DNA of 64,000 nt from Eutreptiella sp. 'Long Island Sound 2002' (lineage: Eukaryota; Euglenozoa; Euglenophyceae; Eutreptiales; Eutreptiaceae), in the NCBI GenBank assembly GCA_964036045.1, contig OZ038391.1, positions 43,473,621 to 43,537,620 on the forward strand, written 5' to 3'. Below, in pieces: positions 19,094 to 29,385 of this stretch. Position 1 is the stretch's first letter, and each line of letters starts with the position of its first letter. The notes under the pieces are model-generated. The model made no database searches. It was not told the origin of the DNA and saw only the letters and a list, made by a program, of their open reading frames with translations. Made by a program: the position numbers and the translations under genes.

Positions 19094-21448
19094 ATGCAAT
19101 GGTCGCCGCGTGAGCAAGAAACGTATGCCATCATCTGTGCTTTAAAAAAGTACCAATCGTGGGTTGGCACCAATCGAGTCGAGGTCCTGACGGATCATCG
19201 ATCTCTGGAGTATTGGGCCACCGAACACATTGATACTGTCGCGAGCCCAGCTGGTCGACGGGCCAGATGGCACGAATTTCTCTCTCTGTTTGACCTCCAT
19301 GTGTCGTATTTGCCTGGTAAACATAACACGGTAGCGGATGCTCTGAGCCGATGGGCTTACCCCGCCTCAGAGGGGCTGCAAAGTACCAACATCCGTGGTA
19401 CGGAGCAGGACCGCCATGTAATCATCGAATGGGATCAGGAAGAAAAGAAACTCATTCGACGTGCATGCATGCAGTGCGCTGTTAAACAGCACGCATTGCC
19501 GTGTCACGACATCACGGCCATCACAGATCCAGCGCATGCTCACGAGATCTGCACCAAAACGCTGAAAGTCGTGGAAAAAGTCACCGATCCCTCCTCAGGG
19601 AGTGTGAAACGGTTTGACTATACCCGACAAGTAAGTCGATTTCGGTTGATCGAGGGCATTAAGCGTCGAGATCCGGCCAAAACTCCACCCCTGCCTAAGG
19701 ATTCCCTGATCATCCGTGACTGGACGTCCGGTTACCTGCAGGATCCCATGTTTAAAGAGGTCTTTGGAAATCTCAAATCCAAAGATGCTCATAGGGATGG
19801 GATTTTTGCAGAGTACTCGTTGGATGGGGGGAAGCTGTGGATGGAGGGTAAATTGTGTGTGCCAGACGCCCTAGCCCCCCGAGTGTTAAACTGGTGGCAC
19901 AAATGGGAGTCTCCCCACACACATGGCCGTCGACTGTGGTCGATGATTAAGCATAGGTTGTTTGGATCGAGGCTCTACACTCATTGCATTAAAGTAGCTG
20001 CCGGATGCGCCCAATGTGCTGTCTCGGCGCCTCCCAGCGCGAAGAAGCACGGCCATCTGAGGCCTCATCCTATTCCGGAGCGTCTCTTTAACAGAGTCAC
20101 GAGTGATTTTTTCTATCTCGGTGAGCTCGATGACGAAGAGTGCCATTGGACTAACAAAAAAGTCAATGGTGTGCTCCTTATTCAGTGCCGTCATTCCGGC
20201 TACATTCAAGTGTTGCCTTGCAACATTGAGTCGATGACTGGCAAGGCTGCCGCCAAGTGGTGCGCGCAGACCTGGATGGGAGGCTGGGACGTCCCATCCG
20301 AGGTGGTCACGGATTCAGGCAAAGAGTACACCTCCGAATGGTGGAGAGAATTGTGTGCTCGCCTTGGAATTCACCACCTCCGATGTGAAATCCACTCGCA
20401 TCGAGCGCTGCCTGGCGAAAGAGCCGGCCGCTCTATAATTAATATGCTTCGTAAGGAGCTCGCGAGTGAAAAGGATTTCCATTGGATGGAAGTTCTCTTC
20501 GCATTGCTTCGCCGTTACCACAACACGCCTTTGTATCATGGCCTTTCTCCAAATGAAATTGTCTTTGGACGAAAGAAGTGTTGGTGGAACATGCCGTTGA
20601 ATAATCCTCGCCCCTGTAAGGATGCTTCGCTGTTTTTGGACGAAGTCCAACGAGCAGATAAATCTGTGTCGAAATTAATCGAGAAGCATCAAGCTGACTG
20701 GCTTTGGGTTCAAAATCAAGGTCGAAAAAACCCCCACAATTTTGGAGTCGATGATCGAGTTTGGCTTCGAAAATCCGAAACCACCCTGGACGGAGATGAC
20801 AAGCTTCTTCCCTTGTGGGAGGGGCCATTCGCTGTTACAGCGCGTCTTGGGGAGAACAGGTGGAGGATTCGTGTGGATGTCAGCAGGGAAATTGACGTTT
20901 CGGGCGATCGCCTTAAGAGAGAGATCCCCTCCCCCAAGGATCGAGTTAAACCCCTTTTTTGGACTGCAAAACACTTGTCCGATCGGGTAATCGAAGGGGG
21001 AAAGTACGAACTCAAGAGGATTGTTGAAGCAAGACGTGACGCCAAGGGCGAATGGGAATTTCTGTGTGAGTGGAGGGGCTTTGATTCCAGTCACAACAAC
21101 TGGGAGCCAGCCCAATCTTTTGTCCATGGATACACCAAGGGGTTCATCGACTTCCTCAAGAAGCACCCTGAAATTGGTGTACTCCTGACAGATTGTTTGT
21201 CGAAACCAGACAGACAAGTGGAGAGCGACGGAAAACGACCTGTGGTGAATCGAGATCCAGCCTTTTACGGCCCTCAGCAGCCACATTCCAGGGCTGATCC
21301 GTCGATCCCCCCTCCTGCGGTCAGGTCAGCCCAGGAACCAAATGAGGACCAAGCTTCGAGTTCGGCCGCTGATTTGCAGCGCCCAAGCCGTACCAGGGCC
21401 CGACCAGACAGGTTGGTGGTCACCTGTATTCGTGCTTGGCCGAATTGA
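19094..21448 (+). CDS. pol: E3 Pol part 2: RNase H remainder, integrase, chromodomain
   Basis: It continues in the same frame after the TAA. RNase H: E-T-Y-A-I, T-D-H-R-S-L and A-D-A-L-S-R-W. The integrase zinc region has a histidine pair (H-K-W...H-T-H-G) and C-A-Q-C. The integrase core has S-D-F-F-Y, T-D-S-G-K-E-Y and P-G-E-R-A-G-R, which keep the D, D and E. The C-terminus has D-R-V-W-L-R, G-P-F-A-V and a chromodomain (Y-E-L-K-R-I-V-E-A-R, F-L-C-E-W-R-G-F, N-N-W-E-P-A-Q-S-F). The final stop is TGA. Aligned with E2, the TAA replaces a Glu codon, so it is probably an inactivating substitution rather than a boundary. Confidence 0.9.
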   Translation: MQWSPREQETYAIICALKKYQSWVGTNRVEVLTDHRSLEYWATEHIDTVASPAGRRARWHEFLSLFDLHVSYLPGKHNTVADALSRWAYPASEGLQSTNIRGTEQDRHVIIEWDQEEKKLIRRACMQCAVKQHALPCHDITAITDPAHAHEICTKTLKVVEKVTDPSSGSVKRFDYTRQVSRFRLIEGIKRRDPAKTPPLPKDSLIIRDWTSGYLQDPMFKEVFGNLKSKDAHRDGIFAEYSLDGGKLWMEGKLCVPDALAPRVLNWWHKWESPHTHGRRLWSMIKHRLFGSRLYTHCIKVAAGCAQCAVSAPPSAKKHGHLRPHPIPERLFNRVTSDFFYLGELDDEECHWTNKKVNGVLLIQCRHSGYIQVLPCNIESMTGKAAAKWCAQTWMGGWDVPSEVVTDSGKEYTSEWWRELCARLGIHHLRCEIHSHRALPGERAGRSIINMLRKELASEKDFHWMEVLFALLRRYHNTPLYHGLSPNEIVFGRKKCWWNMPLNNPRPCKDASLFLDEVQRADKSVSKLIEKHQADWLWVQNQGRKNPHNFGVDDRVWLRKSETTLDGDDKLLPLWEGPFAVTARLGENRWRIRVDVSREIDVSGDRLKREIPSPKDRVKPLFWTAKHLSDRVIEGGKYELKRIVEARRDAKGEWEFLCEWRGFDSSHNNWEPAQSFVHGYTKGFIDFLKKHPEIGVLLTDCLSKPDRQVESDGKRPVVNRDPAFYGPQQPHSRADPSIPPPAVRSAQEPNEDQASSSAADLQRPSRTRARPDRLVVTCIRAWPN

Positions 21449-23083
21449 GGAAGCCATCCTACCACATTCTGCTCAATCCACTGTTCATTCTTTCTGTTTA
21501 TGTCATGATGTGGAGAACTGCGAATGTTTGATAATTTGACGTCAATCAACTTTTCTTTGGTCTCCGTTCGGCAGACAAGGCGTAGATACGCTGACGGAGT
21601 GTGCTGCCGTGTTTAGAAAAAACCAAACTCAGGCTTAATTCAGGCAGATTCGGGGTAATCTTGTCTCTGTTGGTCTGTGCATCTTTGGAATTTGGCTACT
21701 CGTGCAGATGGAAGCAAATGTACATAATCCAAACGCTGGCCAGCGACATTCACCCCTACAGGCAACCCCTGTAGTACTGGCTGCCCTAGAGGCGACGCCA
21801 GGAACCCAGATCTCATCTTCATTTGCTGTGATGCTGACGCCAAAGTCCAGATTCAGATCCAGGATCCTCAAATTTACCTTGAATTTCTCAGGTTTGTCCA
21901 TCATTCTGCCACTGTTGTACGAAACCCAGACGTCAATTGTTCAGACAATCTTCATCTAGGAGCTCTAGGGACTTCTAACAGCAACCTCTGAAGTCCGTAA
22001 GCTTCGTTGTATTTTTGGCACACGCCAATGTGAGCTCAATCCGACCTGAAACTGTCGAGAATGGTGAATCCAAGTGTCTTGTGGGACTTCATCGAAAGAT
22101 TGGCCTTGTCCAAGTCGATTGACACCACCGCCACTGTAAATTCGGTGTCTCTCAGTTATATACTGTCAGTAAAGTGCCTTCAGTGAACCTTCGGCGCGTT
22201 ACATGCCAAGGATCCAGGGCCAGCATGTCCCATCATGATGCATCATCACATGATCCACATTTTGATAGAATCTGTTAGATGCTCGCGAACCAACGTGCCG
22301 GAAAGCACAATTGAGCTGAATAAACGACAATATATATTAACTTTAGTCTAAACGAAGGTGTTGGTAGTTTCAGTTGTACACATTCCGCTTCATTTCACCT
22401 TCATCTCAGGGAATTTACTCATGTTAGGACAATTTAGATTGATTTCCTTGTCATCTCCCATCATTCCTCGAAGATCTGTTTAGATCTAAGTGAACGGAAA
22501 GACATTTATACCTTCGGTGGTTCACTTAGGGTCTGTAGACTACATGTGTAATTGTTTAACCTCTCTGTGATTGCTTAATCCCCTCAATCTCTGCTCAAAT
22601 TCATTCTCATTTTTGCTGAATCTTGTGATCATCCACCAGATGCGCCAAATCTGAGTCACATGCTGTACTTTTCAGAACGAGAAAAGCGGGATAACACGAT
22701 GTAGAGTTCGGCGAGGACACCGTAGCGTGCCCGCGACAGCGAAACTGTGCCAGAGCGCTGAGATGTCACTCCAATTCTTGATCCCCCCACTCAATCCACC
22801 AATAATCTACCTCATTCTCAACCAATGCATGGTTTGGTATTGATTCTCGATACGTTTACATGCTTTTTAGCCCGTGACCTAATGTTTCACTGCACGGAGG
22901 ACTGTTCGTCACTTCTCATTCTGTCTCATTTCAGGTTCATCTAGCCTGATTCAGTGCCAATTCAGCCCAATTCAGGTCAGATCAAGCAGATTTCGCCCCA
23001 TCGAGGCTACATTTCTATGTTTTTCTGGGACTTACCCGCACTACGTTCTTCGTTGACGTAGCGACACACCCCAGTGTGTTTTT
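21449..23083 (+). other. E3 3' non-coding region
   Basis: About 1.6 kb between the pol stop and the polypurine tract. No protein motif was seen on either strand. It is unusually long for a gypsy element 3' end. Confidence 0.7.
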
Positions 23084-23093
23084 GGAGGGGGAG
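23084..23093 (+). other. E3 polypurine tract
   Basis: GGAGGGGGAG abuts the TG start of the 3' LTR. Confidence 0.85.
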
Positions 23094-23625
23094 TGTAAGT
23101 GCGGCTAGCCCCATCTGCTCAGATTTTCAGACATTCTGCCCAGATTGGCTACATTTTGGTCATTTTCTTTGCTTCGGCGGAATTGCCGCCTCGCAGCTCA
23201 GTCACAGGATATTTCCTATATATTTCTGATATGCCGGATTTGATTCCGCGGTCCATTTCCCGTAGATCCGCCGCATTCCGCTATTTTAGCTGGAATCGCC
23301 ATTTGCCGCTGACGCGCGCTCGCGGGCCAGATCGGCCAGACAATTTTACATAAATGGATTATTTAAATTCATTCGGACAGTTTTGGACACTCAGATGTAT
23401 TTAGAATAATTCCCCTCAATTTTCTTCATAGACTGGGATTTTCTGCCGGACCACAATCAGCATGGACCTTGCTTCTGTTGTCGCTGCTCTCGCCTCCGTT
23501 GGTGTTCGTGTATCCGGTTCCAACCCCAATAACAACATCCAGGGAGACTCCTCGCGTGCCTGCCCCACTGGTCTTGCCGGCCCCGAGCCCTCCGGCACCC
23601 ACAATGACCCAGGGCAGCACTTTCA
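23094..23625 (+). repeat. E3 3' LTR
   Basis: Identical to 12,861-13,392 except for one C/T difference near the right end. Followed by the CCCCG duplication. Confidence 0.95.
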
Positions 23626-24336
23626 CCCCGGTAGGTCATTCAGGCCCCAAAGTGCCTGTGGGAGCAGTTGCGGCCAGGTGGAACCCTCGCGTCCACTTTG
23701 CTCCAAAAAATTGCGCAGTGTGTTGGTGACGGTCTGTACCGCCCTCTTGGCCCTACCATTGCTGCTGGGTCGATAAATTTCCGTCTTACATTGCTCCACC
23801 CCCGAAAGGGTGAACAAGGTGTCCCAAAATTTCCCATTTATAATACCGGCATTGTCGGCGGTAATATCCTTGGGCAAGCCCATGAGGAATACACACCGTT
23901 CCAGAAATAGCTCTGCGGCTTTCTCAGCCGTGAGCCCCTTTTTACGACAAGGCAGGGCCAACACGTAGCCTGTAAGCCTGTCAACGATCACCATGAGGTA
24001 TTCATATATTTCACCGCGAAACTGTGTCGCCGGTAATTCCACGAAATCAATGGCGATACTGGCAAACGGGTATGCAGGCACGGGGAAAAACTTCTGGTTG
24101 TCCGGATGCGCGCCAAGTCGGGGCTTAGTGGTGGCACACGTGCACCCTTGGACAACCTTTTGTGCCCTGTCGCGGAGTGCTGCCTGAGTAAGCGGAGAGT
24201 AAAATTTGCGCTGAAAAGCCTCCACTGTCTTACTCACCCCTGGATGCGTGTAAGTATGGACCGCCTCTATGACTTTATTCACGAGGCCATCTGGTACCCA
24301 TACCCGTCCATCACGACGAATTTTACCGTCGTGCAT
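23623..24336 (-). CDS. E2 integrase, zinc region and catalytic core
   Basis: The E2 integrase upstream of the E3 insertion. The N-terminal zinc region has H-T-Y-T-H-P-G and G-C-T-C, where the CxxC is imperfect. The core has the first Asp in A-I-D-F-V-E and the second in T-A-D-N-A-G. At the third catalytic position, the conserved G-x-x-E-R reads G-R-A-K-R, with codon AAG at 23,746-23,748, so the glutamate is lost. The frame runs into the E3 LTR at its 3' end. Upstream it is continuous with the RNase H frame except for a TAG at 24,439-24,441. Confidence 0.85.
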   Translation of the reverse strand: MHDGKIRRDGRVWVPDGLVNKVIEAVHTYTHPGVSKTVEAFQRKFYSPLTQAALRDRAQKVVQGCTCATTKPRLGAHPDNQKFFPVPAYPFASIAIDFVELPATQFRGEIYEYLMVIVDRLTGYVLALPCRKKGLTAEKAAELFLERCVFLMGLPKDITADNAGIINGKFWDTLFTLSGVEQCKTEIYRPSSNGRAKRAVQTVTNTLRNFLEQSGREGSTWPQLLPQALWGLNDLPG

Positions 24337-24438
24337 GCCTAGGCGGTAGTCCCGCGTGTGTAAAAAATTTTCTTGCTCAAGGTACGTCCAATAGGGAGCA
24401 GTAGTGGGATCGGCTTGGTAGTGGAAAGCCCAATCATC

Positions 24439-26028
24439 CTACAACACGGCTACAGAAGGGGGGAGTTTTTTCCGCAAGAAGGCATTAATCATGAGAAGAG
24501 ACTCCCTATCCCATGAGAGCTTGGGAACTGTCTGTAACTTATGGCGTGCGTGCCGCCTTTCCTGTTTGTCTGCCCGCCTCCGCCTAGCTAAATCTTTTTT
24601 GTCCGAAGGGCTGTGCTGGTCCCGCCAGCCCCTGTTGAAAGCCTCGAGTACGGGCCGGCTCAAACGAGCCTGAAGGCGGCGGAGGTACCGGGAGGGGATG
24701 GTGTCTGAAGAAAGATAGTCGGCCTTCGACGCTGGTGTGATATGAAAAATGGCCGCCGAGGAAATGGGAGGGGTCTCTGAGGGCAGGTTCGCCTTCTGCC
24801 TACTATTGTAGAGTGCCCTATCGGCCTCCCACTCTGTGGACATGTGAGTAACCCAGTCGGCGCGGAGCCGTCGTACTGCCAGTTCTTCGCCCTGCTGCAC
24901 ATAGGCCCTAGGCTCCCTGGCTTCTCTATCAGCCTCCTTCTGTTTGTCTAGGAGCCACTGCTCCTGACTAACAGCACTACCATGCATGGTGGTGTCCTCT
25001 CGTACCCCCGCTGGATAGGCCCACCTACTCATGACGTCCCCAAGGACGTTGTCTTCACCCTTGGTATAGTTCAACCTAATGTCGAACCTGCCCAGAAATT
25101 CATGCCAGCGCCCCCGACGCCCGAGGGGCCCCGACATGGTACACAGGTCTTCCCGGTACCACTTCAACAGAGCCTGGTGGTCAGTGTGGACAACAACGAC
25201 CTGGCCCCCACCCACCCATGGCTCAAACTTTAGTAGGGCAGTCACCAAGGCATACGTTTCCTTCTCCCGCACCGACCAGTCGCATTCCCCATTTTGGAGT
25301 TTGCGGGAGAGATACGCTATGACTTTCCACACCCCAGGAGAAATTTCCTGTTCCAGGACTGCACCCACAGCAAAGTCACTGGCATCCGTGTGCATCCGGT
25401 ATGCGCCACCGGGCACAGGAATGTGAATGACGACATCATCACTGACCAGTGCCTGCTTGATGGCCTCGAATCCAGCTTCCATTTCCTTGGTCCACTGTAT
25501 AGTATTGTTTTCCGGCTTCACTTTTATTTTGTGGCCCTTCTGCCCTTGAGGCCGTGCCTCGGAGTACTTTCCTTTCAAAGACTCCATCAGTGGGGCCGCA
25601 TGCTGGGCGAAATTTTTTATGTAAATGGCGTACCAATTGGCATGCCCAAGGAAGCCCTTCATTTGTTTTGGGGTCTTTATCATTTCCTTGGTCCACCCAG
25701 TTATGGCCCCGAGCTTAGATTTGGCCGGACGACGGGTGCCCCCTTCAAGGATATGACCACAATATTTGACCCGTGTGCGAAAAAGATGGCACTTATCAGG
25801 CTTGACTGTCAAATAACAGTCATGCAGTCGTTGAAACAGCCGTCGGACTCGCTCCCAGTGCAGGTCGAGTGTGTTTTGGCAAATTTCACCGTCCACCGCC
25901 GGTGTGCCATTGAGGATATCATCAATGTACGGCTCAAAGTCCGTATCATTTTCTCGGTGAAGACAGTCCGCCACCATGCGTTGAAAAGCCTGAGGACCAA
26001 TTTTGATCCCATCGGTAAGACGTTCCAT
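24439..26028 (-). CDS. E2 reverse transcriptase C-terminal half and RNase H
   Basis: Begins in the reverse transcriptase after a frameshift (G-I-K-I-G-P-Q-A-F-Q-R-M), with catalytic Y-I-D-D near residue 35 and L-F-R-T-R-V-K-Y-C-G-H. RNase H has M-H-T-D-A-S, K-E-T-Y-A-L, H-T-D-H-Q-A-L-L and D-V-M-S-R-W. A charged linker of about 160 residues precedes the integrase. The frame ends in TAG at 24,439 but continues open, and in the same frame, into the integrase, so the stop may be read through or may be a CAG-to-TAG change. Confidence 0.88.
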   Translation of the reverse strand: MERLTDGIKIGPQAFQRMVADCLHRENDTDFEPYIDDILNGTPAVDGEICQNTLDLHWERVRRLFQRLHDCYLTVKPDKCHLFRTRVKYCGHILEGGTRRPAKSKLGAITGWTKEMIKTPKQMKGFLGHANWYAIYIKNFAQHAAPLMESLKGKYSEARPQGQKGHKIKVKPENNTIQWTKEMEAGFEAIKQALVSDDVVIHIPVPGGAYRMHTDASDFAVGAVLEQEISPGVWKVIAYLSRKLQNGECDWSVREKETYALVTALLKFEPWVGGGQVVVVHTDHQALLKWYREDLCTMSGPLGRRGRWHEFLGRFDIRLNYTKGEDNVLGDVMSRWAYPAGVREDTTMHGSAVSQEQWLLDKQKEADREAREPRAYVQQGEELAVRRLRADWVTHMSTEWEADRALYNSRQKANLPSETPPISSAAIFHITPASKADYLSSDTIPSRYLRRLQARLSRPVLEAFNRGWRDQHSPSDKKDLARRRRADKQERRHARHKLQTVPKLSWDRESLLMINAFLRKKLPPSVAVL

Positions 26029-27245
26029 TGGAAATTCCCAAATGGCGTCGAGAATGTGGTGTATTTCTTGCTGTCCTCGTGCAGGGGCATTTGATGGAAC
26101 CCATCCTCCAAGTCCACAATGGTCCAGAGGTGGTTCCGGGACTGCTTTATAAGCTGGTCCTCAATGACCGGCAACGTAAAATTATAATTTTTCATCTGCG
26201 TGTTGACATAGCGGTAGTCTATGACAAGACACCATTTGCCGTTTGGCTTGGGCACTAAAAAGGCCCGGGAACACCACCCAGACCCCGCATCCGTGACTGT
26301 CTCAATAAACACCTTGCGTATAAACTCAGCAATTTTGTCACGGACGGCCTGGTGTCGGTGTCCTACCGCCCGAATCGCCCGAAATTCCCTGGGGATAGCC
26401 CCCGGAATTTCCTCAATCTTACAAACCCCATATTTACCTCGTTTGAGGCAGTTATCCATAATGTCCTTGTATGTCTTCGACTCAAAGACTTGGGGAAACA
26501 ACTCGAGAAGCTTGCGTTTGTATTCGGGTGCCAGGGGATGCTCATGTTCGGATTCAGAGCCCACCACGGACCGAATCAGGCGCCCCCTAAAATGATGGGC
26601 TTGGACACCCGTAGTCCACATGTGTTGGGCATCCTCAGACAAGGACAAGCGGTGTAGAATACGCCGCATTCGTCTAGGGAGTCCTGGTGAATCCTCTGTG
26701 TCAGCGGTCTCTCCTTCCGACACATCTGAGGCGGGTGGCACACAAGACTTCCCCTCATTGGTTATAGTTTTGTTAGGCGTTTCGAAAACATGGTGTGGGT
26801 CATCATGAGCGGCAAAACATGCATCCAACAGCACCACGCGGGTGCCCCACTCTCTCTGTGGATATACCGTTCCGGAATCATCCCGGAAAACTGGTATGTC
26901 GTGCAGAAGGTCCACCCAATCAATGGCGGCCTGGCCCAGAGCCCAATACCAATCTTGTCGCTCCCACCTGGGGACTATGGCTATCCCCCTAGCCCCTTGT
27001 AGAAAGATCTTCTCCACCACTTGAGGATATAGACTGAAGGGAGGGTTAAGCCAGAGGCAGTCCTCCTCACTCCAATCTTGTCGTAACGCATTGTCCATTT
27101 TGGACCAATATTGTCTAAACTGTCTATTTGCCCCGGATGCAAAAGCATCTATAGTGGGCAGAAACGGCGCAGGCTTTTTCGCCTCAGTGTCCTGGGCAGG
27201 GCGGTTAGCCCATTGCAATATCCACTCTCGTAACTTCGGAACCAC
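25809..27245 (-). CDS. E2 methyltransferase-like domain and reverse transcriptase N-terminal half
   Basis: Residues about 25-150 form a domain with D-A-F-A-S-G-A-N-R-Q-F, W-L-N-P-P-F (27,036-27,053) and I-A-I-V-P-R-W. This follows the pattern of phage Dam-type N6-adenine methyltransferases (PF05869-like), including the NPP[YF] catalytic motif and the hydrophobic strand after it. Reverse transcriptase fingers and palm follow: V-I-D-Y-R-Y-V-N, D-L-E-D-G-F-H-Q-M-P, V-L-P-M-G. After that the frame shifts near 26,025, and the rest of the enzyme is in the 24,439-26,028 frame. Upstream, this frame connects to 27,333-27,821 across a TGA at 27,333-27,335. Confidence 0.8.
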   Translation of the reverse strand: MVPKLREWILQWANRPAQDTEAKKPAPFLPTIDAFASGANRQFRQYWSKMDNALRQDWSEEDCLWLNPPFSLYPQVVEKIFLQGARGIAIVPRWERQDWYWALGQAAIDWVDLLHDIPVFRDDSGTVYPQREWGTRVVLLDACFAAHDDPHHVFETPNKTITNEGKSCVPPASDVSEGETADTEDSPGLPRRMRRILHRLSLSEDAQHMWTTGVQAHHFRGRLIRSVVGSESEHEHPLAPEYKRKLLELFPQVFESKTYKDIMDNCLKRGKYGVCKIEEIPGAIPREFRAIRAVGHRHQAVRDKIAEFIRKVFIETVTDAGSGWCSRAFLVPKPNGKWCLVIDYRYVNTQMKNYNFTLPVIEDQLIKQSRNHLWTIVDLEDGFHQMPLHEDSKKYTTFSTPFGNFQWNVLPMGSKLVLRLFNAWWRTVFTEKMIRTLSRTLMISSMAHRRWTVKFAKTHSTCTGSESDGCFNDCMTVI

Positions 27246-27332
27246 ACTATATGCTTCCTCTTTATCCCCGAGGGTATGGGCCCGAAGTGTAGAACATGGG
27301 GTACGTGGAGGACCATTCGCAATGGCCTCCTG

Positions 27333-27821
27333 TCATACCTCCCACCAAGCGCGACGCTTGGGTCGTTGGCGCTGGTGATGTTTGTGAGAATTCCGCTTGT
27401 CACCCCCCTCCAAGGTGCTGCGGTATGCCAGTCGGGTATGACCGGAATGTTCAGAGGTTGGGCTTTTTCCTGCCGCTTTTTCTCCTTTTGTTTTGCGCAT
27501 TTTGCGCTTTTTTGCATGCTGAAGGATAGGATCATTCGTCCCATTTGAAATTTGTGAATCAGCCTCGAGGTCCGATGGGGGGGACTCGCCGCCCGAAAAG
27601 GTGGGAACTGAAAGCACCTGGACCAGTCGGTGGGAAGACCAGCCTTGAAGTCCTGTAAGACTGGCTCGTTGCGCGCCATCCGAGTCCTCAGATATTCCCT
27701 CATCCGATAGTGCGCATTCACTCTCCTCGTCTGGCGCGGGTTTGGATGACAATGCCCGAAGGGCCAAAAAGGGTATGTCCTCCGGGGCCGGTATTTCAGT
27801 GTCCCGGGGAGGGTGCAACAT
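27333..27821 (-). CDS. E2 acidic linker region
   Basis: No known domain. The first half is acidic and serine-rich (E-E-S-E-C-A-L-S-D-E-G-I-S-E-D-S-D); the second half is basic. It lies in the same frame as the preceding linker (separated by TAG 27,855-27,857) and as the methyltransferase-like frame (separated by TGA 27,333-27,335). It appears to be part of one Pol polyprotein. Confidence 0.6.
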   Translation of the reverse strand: MLHPPRDTEIPAPEDIPFLALRALSSKPAPDEESECALSDEGISEDSDGAQRASLTGLQGWSSHRLVQVLSVPTFSGGESPPSDLEADSQISNGTNDPILQHAKKRKMRKTKGEKAAGKSPTSEHSGHTRLAYRSTLEGGDKRNSHKHHQRQRPKRRAWWEV

Positions 27822-27854
27822 GGGTAGGGAGGGGCGCCTGTCAGAAGCAGTTGG

Positions 27855-28544
27855 CTACGACGGGGAGGGGTGAGTTTCATCCAAGTAATGCGCGACCTGC
27901 CCCCAAGACGCATCAAGAGCCCCGGGGCTATGGGTCGGTCGTATTGAAGGGTTCCAGGCCGAATTTTTGGGCATTCGCGGCCGCGCCTCACGCTTGCCAA
28001 GTGGGCAGGACAGGGCCGCGAACATGCACGCATAGAGGCTCATGTTGTAATGGTTGTCCATCGCAACCATGGTACTGCTGGCTTGCTCATGTATCCTGGG
28101 CACGGTACAGAGTCCGTCCCTATGTGACGCGACAGCGTCAGAGCATGTATGGACCATTAGTGTCCTAGGCCGTTTGGCCCTTTTTCGCAACCGACGGACA
28201 TGTGCTACACACTCCTCAGCGGTATATTCACACCTATCACCGCCGGGACACTCACTACCCTTATGGTGGAACTCCAGTGTGGCATCGTCCAGGCTATCAA
28301 TGGACTCATCAGACAAATATCCCCACACTGGACCTCCAACACTGTACTCTACTCCATACGTGGGACCCTGTGGTGACCCTATACCCTGTACTTCTGCGGT
28401 GGCTTGACCTGAACCTGAAGCCTGTGCCGACTTGACGACCTGCCTGGTCTGGGCTATGAACTCTGAACCCTGTACGGAGTCGGGCTTCTGGCTGAGGAAT
28501 AGGTTAGATGCGGGCGGCTGTGCCACCACACTCGCGTGTTCCAC
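27855..28544 (-). CDS. E2 Pol linker after protease, unknown
   Basis: No family recognised. A cysteine-containing segment (E-C-P-G-G-D-R-C-E-Y-T-A-E-E-C) precedes a basic block (R-R-L-R-K-R-A-K-R-P-R). It overlaps the end of the protease frame by 41 bp in another frame, so a frameshift lies near 28,510-28,545. It ends with TAG but continues in frame. Confidence 0.55.
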   Translation of the reverse strand: MEHASVVAQPPASNLFLSQKPDSVQGSEFIAQTRQVVKSAQASGSGQATAEVQGIGSPQGPTYGVEYSVGGPVWGYLSDESIDSLDDATLEFHHKGSECPGGDRCEYTAEECVAHVRRLRKRAKRPRTLMVHTCSDAVASHRDGLCTVPRIHEQASSTMVAMDNHYNMSLYACMFAALSCPLGKREARPRMPKNSAWNPSIRPTHSPGALDASWGQVAHYLDETHPSPS

Positions 28545-29385
28545 CGGTTCTCGGCATTTGACCCTCTACCCTTGGTTTATAAATATACGTTCTTTGAGGA
28601 GCCGGTATCTCTGCTAACCGAGGCGCCTGTGACCGTGCGGGAGAAAGAGGTCTGGAAAGAGGGGAAGAGGAGGGGGGGGAAGGAACGGAAGGGAGGGGTG
28701 AGAGGGGAGAAGCTGGTACGATTGTAGCTTGAGCCGTTGAAGGAGTCTCGCAACGGCAATGTCCCTGTACCCGGGAACACATTGCCTGCACAGGGGGGAG
28801 TGGTACATGCGGCACACATGCATGCAGGCATTCCTCGTATACCAGGTGCTTGCTGGAGGGGAGGAGTGCGAACCAATACCTGGCGAGGAATGGAAAACCT
28901 AAAATTATACGAGGTCCTATGTCCGCCTCGTGTATAAAGAGATCGGTACAGTATGCCGTCGTGACCTCGTCCCCTTGTACCGCTGGCAGCCTCATACTTA
29001 CCCAATGCCCCCTGTAACCCCCTTGTAGCTGATTGGGCCCCACCCCCATGAGTGCGAATTTATGAGGTGCCTGTGTGCGAAGCGAAAGAGGAAGGACGCC
29101 GAATCCGGCAACCGCTAAAACCTGACTACCTGAGTCGATAAGTACCTGGGTGCTCCTACTAGAGTCGTCGGTTAATGTAATCCGGACTGGAACCTCGAGC
29201 TCAATGTCGCGCTCGTAGGCGTTTCCCCCACGTGGCGGGCGTAGAACTTCACGTCCCACCCCAACCTGGAGGGTGCATAGTTGTCTATCGAGGGCTGTAG
29301 ACAAACTACGGACTCGTAAAGGACATAACAACGCGGACGGATGGTGCGGCGCTTGGGCGTCCAGACCCAACCACCCGCCGCGGCT
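28504..29385 (-). CDS. E2 protease
   Basis: Directly follows the gag TAG (29,386-29,388) in the same frame. A retropepsin core is visible: V-L-I-D-S-G-S-Q-V-L-A (D-S-G active site, near residue 80) and R-I-I-L-G-F-P-F-L. A proline/serine-rich tail follows. The aspartic protease would cut the Gag-Pol precursor. It ends at TAA 28,504 because of the frameshift to the linker frame. Confidence 0.8.
   Translation of the reverse strand, partial: SRGGWLGLDAQAPHHPSALLCPLRVRSLSTALDRQLCTLQVGVGREVLRPPRGGNAYERDIELEVPVRITLTDDSSRSTQVLIDSGSQVLAVAGFGVLPLSLRTQAPHKFALMGVGPNQLQGGYRGHWVSMRLPAVQGDEVTTAYCTDLFIHEADIGPRIILGFPFLARYWFALLPSSKHLVYEECLHACVPHVPLPPVQAMCSRVQGHCRCETPSTAQATIVPASPLSPLPSVPSPPSSSPLSRPLSPARSQAPRLAEIPAPQRTYIYKPRVEGQMPRTGGTRECGGTAARI

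Larger units (their letters stand above)
12861..23625 (+). mobile_element. E3: chromodomain Ty3/gypsy retrotransposon nested in E2 integrase
   Basis: 532-bp LTRs (12,861-13,392 and 23,094-23,625) start TGTAAG and end TTTCA. They differ at one position and are flanked by CCCCG (12,856-12,860 and 23,626-23,630). The element is 10,765 bp. A 12-nt initiator-Met tRNA primer site follows the 5' LTR, and a polypurine tract precedes the 3' LTR. From 13,229 to 21,448 one frame is open except for a TAG at the gag/pol junction and a TAA inside RNase H. The near-identical LTRs indicate a very recent insertion. Confidence 0.95.
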
